A DNA stretch of 64,000 nucleotides from contig OX243812.1 in NCBI GenBank assembly GCA_945859605.1, forward strand, positions 1,251,001-1,315,000, written 5' to 3'. Below, in pieces: positions 1 through 10,040 of the stretch. The DNA is from Lumbricus rubellus. Its lineage: Eukaryota; Annelida; Clitellata; Crassiclitellata; Lumbricidae. Below the pieces are notes generated by a model. It was not told the origin of the DNA. It did no database searches and saw only the letters and a list, made by a program, of their open reading frames with translations. Each line of letters begins with the position of its first letter. Within the stretch, counting starts at the first letter, position 1. The position numbers and the translations under genes were made by a program.

Positions 1-3000
1 TCGGTGTTTTCCATCGGGCTTCTTTCTTTGTTCTTCCCGTATGGCGTTTTCATCCCATGTAGATTCCTCGATCGGCCAGTCCTTACTTGTATGGTATAAC
101 CATGTTGGTCCATTCCACCATCTTGATTCCAACAATTGAGTAGGTGAACACCCTCTTGAAGGAAGATCTGCCGGATTGTAGATTCCTGGAACGTGTCTCC
201 AGTCCTCGACTTTGACGAGAGAACAAACCTCTTTTACTCGGTTTCCAACAAAGGATCCCCACTCATCGTTTCGCTTAATCCAGGCCAACGCAGTCGTGGA
301 ATCACTCCATAGATAACATCGTATGTCTGTCAGATGCAAAGCTTCTTTCAAGAAGTGAGTTAGTCTTGCTCCCACCACACACGCCAACAATTCCATTCGT
401 GGTATTGAAGGTCTCTTTAAAGGTGCTAGTCTCGACTTTGCCATCATTAACTGCACAGACACTTGTTTGTATTCATCAGTAGTGCGAAGGAATATCACTG
501 TGGCATATGCATCCTGACTCGCATCACAGAATGTATGTATTTCAGAAGAACCTGCTTTCAAACTCTGACCACCCGTCAAGTCTCTGTTGATTTTGACCTT
601 TCTTAGGTTCTGTATCTCACTATGCCATTTCTTAAGCTTTTTCTCAACTGTTTCAGGTAATTTCTCGTCCCAGCCCAACTTTGCTGCCCAGGTACTCTGC
701 AACAACAACTTCAAAGTCAATGTGGCTGGACAAAGCAATCCCACCGGATCAAAGATCTTGTTTATGTAAGCTAGAACCAGTCTCTTGGTCATAACTTCAT
801 TCACTTCACCGATGGTTACATCACAGGACAACGTATCTTCGACTTTATCCCAGAGAAGACCTAACATCTTCACAACTGTAGGTTCATTCTCCTTCTTTTC
901 TGAAGTCACATCATCACTTTGTTCACTTTCAGTGACACGACTGTTTGTTTCGTTGTCTAATGTCGGTAGTGAATATTCCCAGTTTCTCAGATTCATTCCC
1001 GCTGCTGACATGATTTCTACAGTTTGATTTCTGAAATGTTCATATTCTTCATGCGTAGACACTGATGTCGCACAATTGTCCACATATAAAGAGTTCAACA
1101 ACTTCTGTGCCAACTCCTTATTTTCTCCGTTGATTGACTTCAGATGTAGTTCTAGTACGGCTGCCAACAGGAACGGACTGCAGTTCACTCCAAACACCAC
1201 TCTACGATGTCTGTACACCCGAATCTTTTCGGCCGCAGGATCGTCCCACCAAAGGAAACGAAGAAAGTCTCGATCCTTCTCCGCAACTTCGATCATCTGA
1301 AACGCTTTTCTGATGTCTGCCACAACACCAATCTTGTTTTCTCGAAATCGCAGTAATATGGTCGGCAAGAGTTCCAACAGGTTAGGACCCTTTTCCAATA
1401 CATCATTCAGTGATGGTGCTCTTCCTGACTTGCAAGAAGCGTCAAATACTGGTCGTACTGGTGTAGTCTGACTCTCTGGCTTGAACACTGCTCGATGAGG
1501 AAGATAATGACACTGACTCAGATTATCCTCCGGTTCAACCATTTCAATCAAACCTTCCATTTTCCAATCTTCAAATACTTGTTCATATTCTTCATATTTT
1601 CCTTGAGCTTGTAGCTTTTTCGTCAAGGACTTGAGCCTTTTTTCTGCTATCTCTCGATTATGAGGAATTTCTGGTCTTCCTTCAGTCCACGGTAGTGACA
1701 CTGAATACCTGCCTTCTTGCGACCTTGTCACCGTCTGAAGAAAGTGTTCTTTTGTTTCTATCTCTTTTTCTTTTTGAGTTTTGCATTCCACTGGATCACG
1801 GATTCCAATAGCCTCTAGATTCCACAGTTCAGCTACACTGGCTTCAGTCACCAACATAGATGTGACTAACATTGCTGCATCACTGTCATTATCACTTTGC
1901 ACTTTTTCCAGCTTACCGGATAAAGTCCACCCAAAACAGGTTTCCAAGGCAACTAACCCATTTTCTAGGCAATGTTGACGACCCGTCAACCACTTCGCAT
2001 AGTAATCTGATCCGATGAGAAGTTCAATCTCTTCTGGATCACTTCCAAGATCATCCACAAAAATCCTTTTCTCTTTCAGTTCTGCCATCCATGGTCCTTT
2101 TGACATTCGAGGAATTCCACCACAAATCTTCTGCTGACTCAAAACTTTCACTTGAGCACGACTTTTATTGAAACGCCCTTCTATCTCAATTTCGTACAAA
2201 CTGTGACGCTGCTTGTCTTTGTAACCACCAAACAAAAGATGACATAACTTCACATCACCCTTAGATTTTATTCCTAATTGTTGAGCAGTTTTCTCCAGGA
2301 TATATGACTTCTGTGAACCTGGGTCCAATAAAACTCTTACAGTTTTCTGCCTGTCTTTGTTTCGGATGACACACTTCAGTGTCTGTAACAAGACTTCATT
2401 GGTGCAATTCAACTGAGAATGTACCACCGTCATTTGATCCACATCATGATTGTTCTGCTTTGCAACTTCTGTTGACTTCTTGTTTGCCTCTAAGTCTGGG
2501 CACATTAAAGTCACATGCTTCTTCTGGCAAACAATACATTTCAGAAATGATTTACATGACTTTGCCACGTGACCTCCTTTCAAGCACACCAGGCAAGCTT
2601 TCTTCTCTAATATCTTCCTCTTTTTCAGACCATAGGACATGGTCTGAGCAGTCACACATGTCTGACTGTCATGTGTTTTGTCACAAAACACACACCCTGA
2701 TTTGTTTCCAACAAACAAACCTGCTGTAGTAGGTGGGCTGTATTGTCTCACAGTTTCTCTTTTTTCTTTCTCCCATTTCACTTTGCTCAGCTCACCAAAA
2801 CCTTCATTGACATATGACAATCTTTCAGCTCCCTTGACTTCCATCCGTAGAAATTTCATCAAGGATTTCAGTCGTTCATCAACTGGTTTTTCCTGTTCAT
2901 CATCATCATAACCTGACAATGCACTTCTCTGCCAGACTCTGACAACCTCTTCTGGTAGACTGGATTCCACAAGAGGATACAGGAATGCTGCACTCTGTTC

Positions 3001-3756
3001 TTGTGTTACTCCCAAGGTCTCAAGAGCTCGTAGATGTGACTCTAACTCATCATACATGCTGCCCATAGGTACAACTTTTGTCTTTCCTGCATTGCTTATG
3101 ACCAGCTTCAGCAACTGTCTCACATAAACTTCAGTTAACAGAACTTTGTCTCCAAATCTGTCTTTCAAAGCTTTTATAACTAACTCGTAGTTTTCTGCAG
3201 TTTGTGGATAACTGTTAACCAACTTGTAAGCTCTGGTGCCAGGAATCATCGACTGTACCAGGTACTGAAATTTGTCGCTGTCATGCAACGCACTATCGTC
3301 ATGAATTTTCTGAAACTGAGACCAAAAACCTAACCATTCTTTCAAATCTCCATCAAATTTACGAATTTCAATTTTCGGTAACTTGTACGTCTTGGTGTGG
3401 ACCGTCTCTCCACTGTGTGCACTGTTATCCGAAACATGATCAACTTTATCAGCAAGAAACGGTTCTGCTTTCAGCTTGGCTGTCATGAACCTTTCTTCAT
3501 ATTCGGAAATCGTCATCATCTCCGAGTCTAGATCATCGTCTGAACCATGTAGAGTCAAACTGGTTATGATTTGTTGATCCATGTCATCAACCTTTTTGAA
3601 GATCGTCTTTAACATCTCCAACTTTACATGAACTGCCGTTTTGTCCGGAATATCTCTGGATAATTCTACTTCGATTTCCTTGCTCCTTTTATTCAACTGA
3701 GCTCGAAGCGGCCGTCTTCCCTTTTTCAACGTATCTAAACTCATTCCATCCTCCAT
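1..3756 (-). CDS. BEL/Pao retrotransposon Gag-Pol, partial at window edge
   Basis: One open minus-strand frame starts at the ATG at 3756 and is still open at base 1, so at least 1252 codons are present and the integrase end lies outside the window. Seen in order: a Gag region, three cysteine/histidine clusters near residues 354-415 (one is CLVCLKGGHVAKSC), an aspartic-protease-like LLDPGS near 476, a reverse-transcriptase domain with YVDN at 891-894, and an RNase H motif FCDAS near 1077. YVDN in place of YVDD is, as far as I recall, common in this Pao lineage, so I do not take it as damage. The product would build the retrotransposon particle and copy its RNA. The lack of stops and the near-identical LTRs nearby suggest a young insertion. 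The plus-strand ORFs overlapping this region are shadows. Confidence 0.9.
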   Translation of the reverse strand, partial: MEDGMSLDTLKKGRRPLRAQLNKRSKEIEVELSRDIPDKTAVHVKLEMLKTIFKKVDDMDQQIITSLTLHGSDDDLDSEMMTISEYEERFMTAKLKAEPFLADKVDHVSDNSAHSGETVHTKTYKLPKIEIRKFDGDLKEWLGFWSQFQKIHDDSALHDSDKFQYLVQSMIPGTRAYKLVNSYPQTAENYELVIKALKDRFGDKVLLTEVYVRQLLKLVISNAGKTKVVPMGSMYDELESHLRALETLGVTQEQSAAFLYPLVESSLPEEVVRVWQRSALSGYDDDEQEKPVDERLKSLMKFLRMEVKGAERLSYVNEGFGELSKVKWEKEKRETVRQYSPPTTAGLFVGNKSGCVFCDKTHDSQTCVTAQTMSYGLKKRKILEKKACLVCLKGGHVAKSCKSFLKCIVCQKKHVTLMCPDLEANKKSTEVAKQNNHDVDQMTVVHSQLNCTNEVLLQTLKCVIRNKDRQKTVRVLLDPGSQKSYILEKTAQQLGIKSKGDVKLCHLLFGGYKDKQRHSLYEIEIEGRFNKSRAQVKVLSQQKICGGIPRMSKGPWMAELKEKRIFVDDLGSDPEEIELLIGSDYYAKWLTGRQHCLENGLVALETCFGWTLSGKLEKVQSDNDSDAAMLVTSMLVTEASVAELWNLEAIGIRDPVECKTQKEKEIETKEHFLQTVTRSQEGRYSVSLPWTEGRPEIPHNREIAEKRLKSLTKKLQAQGKYEEYEQVFEDWKMEGLIEMVEPEDNLSQCHYLPHRAVFKPESQTTPVRPVFDASCKSGRAPSLNDVLEKGPNLLELLPTILLRFRENKIGVVADIRKAFQMIEVAEKDRDFLRFLWWDDPAAEKIRVYRHRRVVFGVNCSPFLLAAVLELHLKSINGENKELAQKLLNSLYVDNCATSVSTHEEYEHFRNQTVEIMSAAGMNLRNWEYSLPTLDNETNSRVTESEQSDDVTSEKKENEPTVVKMLGLLWDKVEDTLSCDVTIGEVNEVMTKRLVLAYINKIFDPVGLLCPATLTLKLLLQSTWAAKLGWDEKLPETVEKKLKKWHSEIQNLRKVKINRDLTGGQSLKAGSSEIHTFCDASQDAYATVIFLRTTDEYKQVSVQLMMAKSRLAPLKRPSIPRMELLACVVGARLTHFLKEALHLTDIRCYLWSDSTTALAWIKRNDEWGSFVGNRVKEVCSLVKVEDWRHVPGIYNPADLPSRGCSPTQLLESRWWNGPTWLYHTSKDWPIEESTWDENAIREEQRKKPDGKHR

Positions 3757-3835
3757 GTTGAAATCTCACAACAATGGTCACGCTGCTCTGGCGAGTATGA
3801 AATGTTATTCACTAATCGTTTTCTTTACAGCAAAG

Positions 3836-3853
3836 ATCACGTCGGGGTCACCA
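3836..3853 (-). other. Primer binding site of the BEL element
   Basis: On the minus strand TGGTGACCCCGACGTGAT begins three bases after the LTR end and about 80 bases before the Gag ATG, the position where a tRNA primes minus-strand synthesis. The priming tRNA was not identified. The same motif occurs in the opposite orientation near 4716-4735. Confidence 0.7.
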
Positions 3854-3856
3854 CAA

Positions 3857-4071
3857 TGTTAGATTGAAAGTTCAACTTACTAGAAAGCAAGACTCTGCTG
3901 ACAATAAAACGTTTATTAACATTATTCAGAAACGTTGAAAAGACTATTTTGACATTATATAAAACAAAACCGGCAGTCCGTAAGAACCAGAAACAAGAAG
4001 ACTAAACAACAAAACACGAGTTGCCCTACACTGCAGACAAACCCGATATAACGCTTAATTGAGTTCCAACA
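3857..4071 (-). repeat. 5' LTR of the BEL element (215 bp)
   Basis: Read on the minus strand it begins TGTTGGAACTC and ends CAATCTAACA, giving the expected TG...CA ends. It lies just upstream of the primer binding site. A second copy at 4753-4967 has the same length and, by eye, differs at about one position (CGTTTATT versus CGTATATT), implying recent activity or exchange. Confidence 0.85.
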
Positions 4072-4566
4072 TTCTCCCACCTTGCCTTTGGCAATAACAA
4101 AGGAACGACATTAAGCTTTCCCAAAACGTAACACGGAACAAAAGTAATGTTACGAGTAATCTAACATCGTACTTTACACTAACATCCTGAGATGTACATA
4201 TCTCATTCATCTAGTCTTTTCGGTTTACGAACAGTACGTCCAGACCTAGTCACATTCTTCGATTCAATAATATGTTCTGTATTTTGTTTCAGTTCGTAAC
4301 ATTCTCCACCAAGTTTGGCTTGGCTCACCGTTTCTTTTGGTCCGTTAAATTGTTCCAACATAGTTTGCACATCTTCAGAGGCCGTTACCTCCAAAGGATA
4401 CAGTCGTTGAAGTGGGCGTAGAAGAACACCCTTCTGGGTCTTCACCCTGGCAGTACGAATTGAACCATCTCGTCCAGGTAGTAGTTCAATAATTTGTCCC
4501 ATTGGCCAATGAATTCTTTTTTGATCATCTGCACCGATCAGTACCACATCTCCAATGGATGGTTGA
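4072..4566 (-). pseudogene. 3' end of another BEL copy (integrase C-terminal domain and polypurine tract)
   Basis: The frame at 4203-4547 encodes 114 residues including GQIIELLPGRDG and a VLLRPLQRLYPLE segment, the DUF5641-type domain that ends BEL/Pao polyproteins. A purine-rich tract just before the LTR at 4071 fits the plus-strand primer. Because this 3' end is joined directly to a 5' LTR, the arrangement is internal-LTR-internal. That is expected from tandem proviruses or LTR-LTR recombination, not from a single simple insertion. The upstream end at about 4566 is an abrupt junction with an inverted LTR fragment. Confidence 0.75.
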
Positions 4567-4752
4567 TTCTTGTTTCTGGTTCTTACGGACTGCCGGTTTT
4601 GTTTTATATAATGTCAAAATAGTCTTTTCAACGTTTCTGAATAATGTTAATATACGTTTTATTGTCAGCAGAGTCTTGCTTTCTAGTAAGTTGAACTTTC
4701 AATCTAACATTGTGGTGACCCCGACGTGATCTTTGCTGTAAAGAAAACACAA
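4567..4752 (+). repeat. Inverted LTR fragment with primer binding site
   Basis: About 149 bp matching the 3' part of the 215-bp LTR in the opposite (plus) orientation, followed by a plus-strand TGGTGACCCCGACGTGAT and leader. It abuts a full LTR in the other orientation at 4753, so the two LTRs lie head to head. It shares the CGTATATT variant with the 4753-4967 LTR, suggesting a common origin. Confidence 0.75.
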
Positions 4753-5456
4753 TGTTAGATTGAAAGTTCAACTTACTAGAAAGCAAGACTCTGCTGACAA
4801 TAAAACGTATATTAACATTATTCAGAAACGTTGAAAAGACTATTTTGACATTATATAAAACAAAACCGGCAGTCCGTAAGAACCAGAAACAAGAAGACTA
4901 AACAACAAAACACGAGTTGCCCTACACTGCAGACAAACCCGATATAACGCTTAATTGAGTTCCAACATTCTCCCACCTTGCCTTTGGCAATAACAAAGGA
5001 ACGACATTAAGCTTTCCCAAAACGTAACACGGAACAAAAGTAATGTTACGAGTAATCTAACATCGTACTTTACACTAACATCCTGAGATGTACATATCTC
5101 ATTCATCTAGTCTTTTCGGTTTACGAACAGTACGTCCAGACCTAGTCACATTCTTCGATTCAATAATATGTTCTGTATTTTGTTTCGGATGACACACTTC
5201 AGTGTCTGTAACAAGACTTCATTGGTGCAATTCAACTGAGAATGTACCACCGTCATTTGATCCACATCATGATTGTTCTGCTTTGCAACTTCTGTTGACT
5301 TCTTGTTTGCCTCTAAGTCTGGGCACATTAAAGTTACATGCTTCTTCTGGCAAACAATACATTTCAGAAATGATTTACATGACTTTGCCACGTGACCTCC
5401 TTTCAAGCACACCAGGCAAGCTTTCTTCTCTAATATCGCTTAATTGAGTTCCAACA
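4753..5456 (-). mobile_element. Internally deleted BEL mini-element
   Basis: Along the minus strand: a 20-bp remnant of the LTR start (5456-5437), a Gag zinc-knuckle fragment (5436 to about 5188) matching 2363-2612 of the long copy, the 3' internal end (about 5187-4968) matching 4072-4290, and a complete LTR (4967-4753). The two internal junctions fall at short shared words (TTTGTTTC, and TAATAT next to the LTR's ATATAACGC), as expected from template switching during reverse transcription. It has no coding capacity. Flanking DNA starts at 5457. Confidence 0.75.
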
Positions 5457-5778
5457 ACCACCGCGCCCCACCATTGAACCATTGCCTTTCTATTGATAGG
5501 TCTAATATTTAAGGTATGTTCATGATAGACATTGATAGTCGATACCTCGAAATGCCACATACATTGGATAGGTCTTGTTATCTTTTGCAATTGCTGGACG
5601 TTACCGCAAACTCTGAATTTAAAGCAAAGCGCCATTCAAAGAGCATCGGTTTATTGACGAGCGATGATCAGTGGGCCTAATATTGTCAATTGGCTTTTGC
5701 GAAAAGGCGTAGTTTTTCGTTAGGCCTACGACGACAGAAACTTGATCGCGTCTTAGGCCTATTTCTTTTATTGAGAAG

Positions 5779-6408
5779 TTAGGCTACTAATGTAGCGCCG
5801 TACTCACTCGCTAGGTGGCCGCCTACTCTTGTTCCTGATTCTTGCATTTTAGGAGTTTCGGACTGGACCATCCGCGAGAGGGCTAACTGCTGGGGAAACG
5901 AGTACTTCGCCAGGTCCTCGGACAGGGGAAACCCAACCCCAGGTTCCAGGGAAGAATGCCCTTCTTTTATGTCTCGATCGGTAACTGCTTTTCCTGCTTC
6001 TATTGGGAAATGGGTCTCGTTACCAGATTCTACACCAGGAGATGGACGAGTGATGGCTGGACATGGTCGCACGGTCGTTTGGTGGACGACGACAGCCCCC
6101 CTTGAGGGCTTATCTGGGTTCGGTTCCCATGCAGCAGTTTTCTCAGACCCAATTTTCCTCAAAAGCAGTTCAGTTAGATTCTCCACCCTCTCTGATACTT
6201 TCACCAATCTCTCCTGTCTATCTCTAAATATGGAAGTCAAGGTATCAAAGCGCCCAAAGATTTCCGACATCCTCTGGGACATAACCTTAGCGGAAAGATC
6301 CCCACTGGTCCCTCCCAGCCGAATTGAATTAGAGTCATCTAAACCTTCTCCTTCTGACTCACTCTTCTCACTTTCTCCCTTCTTTTCCGTTTCACTTTCT
6401 GACATCAT
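5779..6408 (-). CDS. Unrecognised 209-residue ORF, charged N-terminus
   Basis: An ATG-initiated minus-strand ORF. Residues 1-30 are rich in Glu, Ser and Lys. Residues of about 45-90 have the heptad spacing of a short coiled coil. The remainder is rich in Pro, Gly and Ser with no recognisable domain. It could be a Gag-like or accessory ORF of an unidentified retroelement, a terminal exon of a host gene, or chance. Its position about 320 bp beyond the BEL copies gives no functional clue. I do not assign a function. Confidence 0.3.
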   Translation of the reverse strand: MMSESETEKKGESEKSESEGEGLDDSNSIRLGGTSGDLSAKVMSQRMSEIFGRFDTLTSIFRDRQERLVKVSERVENLTELLLRKIGSEKTAAWEPNPDKPSRGAVVVHQTTVRPCPAITRPSPGVESGNETHFPIEAGKAVTDRDIKEGHSSLEPGVGFPLSEDLAKYSFPQQLALSRMVQSETPKMQESGTRVGGHLASEYGATLVA

Positions 6409-6938
6409 TATTTTATTATTATCAGTTACACAAAGAATACGACTATTGATCTTTTCAGATTTTTCTCCTTAATTATTTATTGCAGTTATAATTATTATGA
6501 CAGTTGTTTTATCTTTCACAGAGACAGAGGAGGCCTATCGACGAACAGGAAAATGCCCTGTTTTCAATCACTAACGAGGGGAACGAAAGGGATCACATCG
6601 GGATCCAGTTAATTAAATTTACAGTTCAGCCTACACAACTATTGTCATTATTAATTTCAGTATAATCTAATTTGCATTCAGATTTCTTGAATAAAGGTAA
6701 CCTAAAATATCTGACTATTCTCGTTAGTAATTTTTATAGAGCATTCATAAAATACGCAATCAGTAACATTCAATCGAGAATTATTATTTTAAGTTGACAC
6801 TGTTTACTTCCCTGACAGTCCAGAGAATACATGTAGAAAATCTTTCAGTTCCTGTTCCCAAAAAAGAATTCTTCCCCTTGTCAATTTCTTTTACAACAGC
6901 CTTGTTTCCGATCGGAATTTTTGAAGGTTCAGCGTCCG
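6409..6938. other. Non-coding stretch, nothing recognised
   Basis: AT-rich sequence without an ORF of note, RNA gene or transposon ends that I can support. Confidence 0.5.
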
Positions 6939-7076
6939 AAACTTTTCCACACAGTCACGCAGAGCGATTATGACACAGAGTCAAAATTTGCGGTCACACA
7001 GACCTTCCACACAGTCACACAGAGCGACTACGACACAGAGTCAAATTTGCGGTCACAAAGACCTTCCACGATGACA
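6939..7076. repeat. Short tandem repeat, ~60-bp unit, 2+ copies
   Basis: Two adjacent units each contain CACACAGTCAC, CAGAGCGA, GACACAGAGTC and TTTGCGGTCACA, followed by a partial third beginning CCTTCCAC. Copies differ by small substitutions. The open frame across it (6921-7112) is a by-product of the repeat. Confidence 0.7.
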
Positions 7077-9279
7077 CAAAATCCAACTTTTGGACGCAAA
7101 AACCTTCAATAATTCTTTTTCATTTTAACGGCCATCACAACAACTCCGCCATGACTAACGCCGAACCGCCCACCTGACAGGAGGGAAGCCTCCTGATTGG
7201 CCAAGGTCGCGTCCCGAGCTATTATTAGCCATTACGTAATCGAATTTAGAATGAAAGTGCGGTTTCAAGCGCATTCCGAAATTAAGCGAAATTAGATTAG
7301 GCCGCCGCCGGTGACAATCGTTACACTAATAGCCTTCGCAACGTACCTCTTTGTCTTTCCTTGCCCACTTTCCGCAAACATTTGATAACCATTCTCTGTG
7401 ATCATGATAATAATAAAATAATTTCATTGTTGTTTGGTGTCAGGTCGGATGCTGAAAGAGACAGGAGACAAGAAAAGATGGAGAAAACTACTTATCTATG
7501 AAGCGACCAATCCTCGGACCGAGGAAGGTTGAAGACAAGTCAGGTCGGGAGCACCTCTGACGAGTTTTTCTTGAAAGTGGGCAATATATAAATTTGAGAT
7601 GACAATTGCTTCTAATTACTTTCATTATTATAGATACTCATAAATCAGGTTCCACGTGTTTTGTTTTTTAGTATTCTTGTATTGGCCAGCTGTTTTTGGA
7701 GTGCCTGCTGTTATCTTTATCCACCCTTGAAACGGTTGCAACCAATGTTATAATTAGGCCTATAGGGCCTATACGCAAGTGACATGATTCCACATTGTTA
7801 AGGAACCAATAATTTATTCCAACACGCTTCAATAAAACAGCATTAATAAGAAGTAAAAATCTTCAAACAGGGAACGATTATTATGCCCAATATAGGCTAC
7901 TAAAAGGATAATTGATATCTTACATATTAAAAAATCAAATTACTTTAGGAAATCTCTAATAAAGTTTTTAATAATTTTTTAGTGCACTATAACGGTTTGC
8001 AGCTGAATTGATATTAATTTAGTAAAAATTTGTAGCGCTATCATACAGCCAGTAGTAATAATAATAATAATTATAATCTTAACCATCCATTGTTGGTAAC
8101 AACTGTTGCAAGTTCTCCCTTAAAGAGTCCCTTTCGCCTTTCTCTGATTTTCTCGTCGAGTTCGTCTGTCGTTACGACGATGAGCGGTAAAACCGGAAGC
8201 GGAGAGTAATAGAAAAGCAGGTGGCGCACCCTCTGGACAACGCGGCGTGCTACGTGGTAGAACCATTTAATTTCAGTTGGACCGAAGGAGGACATCATTT
8301 CCGTCACTGGCAAAACCATTTGATCTCACGGGCGCCGCCACACGACGATTTACAGCCGAGAAAAGCAGACGACTGTGTCGCGAAAGGAGTCTGGGCACGT
8401 GCGGTGCTGATCCGAGACGCACCTGCCATTGGCTGTTGATTTATTGCAGCGTCAAGAGGATGCCCCCCGGGACGCAGTCTTTGCCAGGCGATGGAACAGG
8501 CGAGTAAATTCGCATCCAGTGTGACAGGTGTACGGTGAACACCTGCCAGCGCAGTGCAAAAAGACGCTGGGTCGGACAATCGCATACGGAGGGGTAAGGA
8601 CACTGTGAACAGTGCTGAAACCCAATCACCTTTTGGTCTAGACAGCGCCTTTGCATCTTCATGGTTATAATTACGAGGAAAAAACTGAAATCTGTCGGCC
8701 TTATAATTATCAATGACGATTGAAGTTAAACGTGGTTACTCAAGCATTGGTAAATTGCACCGTAGACCAAAGGGTATAAAGGAGGTAAAAAAGGAGGTTG
8801 CCAATAATCATATAATGCAACAGTACTGTAGGCCTAATAATTATTATGTTTGATTTCCATGCCGTATAAAGGCAGTGATATCCAAACTCTGGCGACCGTT
8901 AATAGGCCTATATCATTAATCAATATAAAAAAGTAACGCTAAACGACCATCGACTGACTTTGTCATTTAGGCTACTTCATTTGACACAAAGGACAACAAA
9001 ATTTACCGAGCATGGAGCCCGCGGGTCGAAGGATGGATAGTGCTGCCGTGTAATGGCTGAAGAAGAAGTGATCAGGTGTAACCTAAGTCTAGCCTACGAG
9101 AAGTTTGAATGCGCTAAAATCGTGTGCTTTGAAGATAACAGTGGTGAGACAGCCAATAAAAGAGCAAGTAGCGAGACTAGTTTGTTTACAGACACTTAGT
9201 CAAAACAGAATCGATGGGAGGAATAAGTCATAATCGGTTTCGTTTGTTCCTAGGTCAGGAAGGTGCATGAGAAGATAAA
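7077..9279. other. Intergenic, partly GC-rich
   Basis: A CpG-containing island-like segment lies at about 8150-8620, with several short overlapping ORFs on both strands and none convincing. The remainder is AT-rich. No transposon ends or RNA genes were recognised. The GC-rich segment could be a promoter of a gene not visible here, which is speculation. Confidence 0.4.
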
Positions 9280-9645
9280 AATAGTGTGAGAGAGAGAGAG
9301 AGAGATAATTAGTTTAGGTTAAAATATTATTCACTGACTAGATCCACATTACGAAAAAGAGTAGGAAGAAGAAAAGGAAGGTAGAGGACGAGGAGGATGA
9401 GGAGAAAAAGGAGGAGGAAAAGGAGAAGAAGGATAAGGACGAAGTTGGGAAGCTTTTGATGAAAGAAGAGCACGAGATTAAGTTGAAGAGAAAGAGGAAA
9501 AGTTACAGGAAAAAGAGCAGTAGGCCTACTCTCCCTCGCCGTCAGTTTCACCCACGGACGGTGTACGGTCAATGTGCTCATTATGGCCTTGTCGACAATT
9601 ATAGACGGCCCAGATTGAGAAGAAATCTTGAACAACATTTCTAAA
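9280..9645 (+). other. Purine-rich tract with Lys/Glu-rich open frame
   Basis: A (GA)n run at 9289-9305 is followed by a strongly purine-biased plus strand. The frame open from 9342 to 9641 encodes a Lys/Glu-rich segment then an Arg-rich end, but the first ATG is only at 9459. Long open frames are expected from such bias in several registers, so I treat this as low-complexity DNA or at best an exon fragment. Confidence 0.35.
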
Positions 9646-9829
9646 CTGTCGGAAATTTTAGCCTCAAAATTCTCTTAGAGTTTCAATTTCCTAGAACTAA
9701 CGATTTATATCTTACGCGTTGATTTTTCAGGCTCTACTATCCAATGATCAAACATCAATCGATTGCGCTAAGAAACTTTGAGTGGACGACTAGATCTCGG
9801 TCTTTGCATAGTAACGACTGCTTTGGCCA

Positions 9830-10040
9830 AAACTCGTGCTTTTGCTTTCATTGGCTCTGGGCCTTGGAATCAGCTCTCTCCATTAAAACGTTCTCCATTT
9901 TAAACTGGTAATTAACCAAAGCACGTCTTCACACTGTCTCAAAAACTGCTCTCCTTTCTCTGGGTCTTTCGCACTGGGAGCACCTCTGAAGGCTCTGATT
10001 GGTGTGCACTGTGAAAGGTGCTTTGTATAGCCTAATATTT
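9830..10040 (+). pseudogene. Degenerate LINE 3' end
   Basis: The plus strand translates, with stops, to a segment resembling the GPxxWNxLP terminus of many non-LTR reverse transcriptases, followed by a GTGCTTTGTATAG tail of the kind seen at LINE 3' ends elsewhere in this window (42720-42790). Heavily decayed. Confidence 0.4.

Noticed and set aside
1075..1086. YVDN as evidence for a dead reverse transcriptase
   Set aside because: The rest of the frame is intact, and I recall this variant as usual in a Pao lineage, so inactivity is not supported.
587..2911. Series of plus-strand ORFs over the BEL coding region
   Set aside because: They lie opposite a single continuous minus-strand Gag-Pol frame with recognisable protease, RT and RNase H motifs; none has its own domain.
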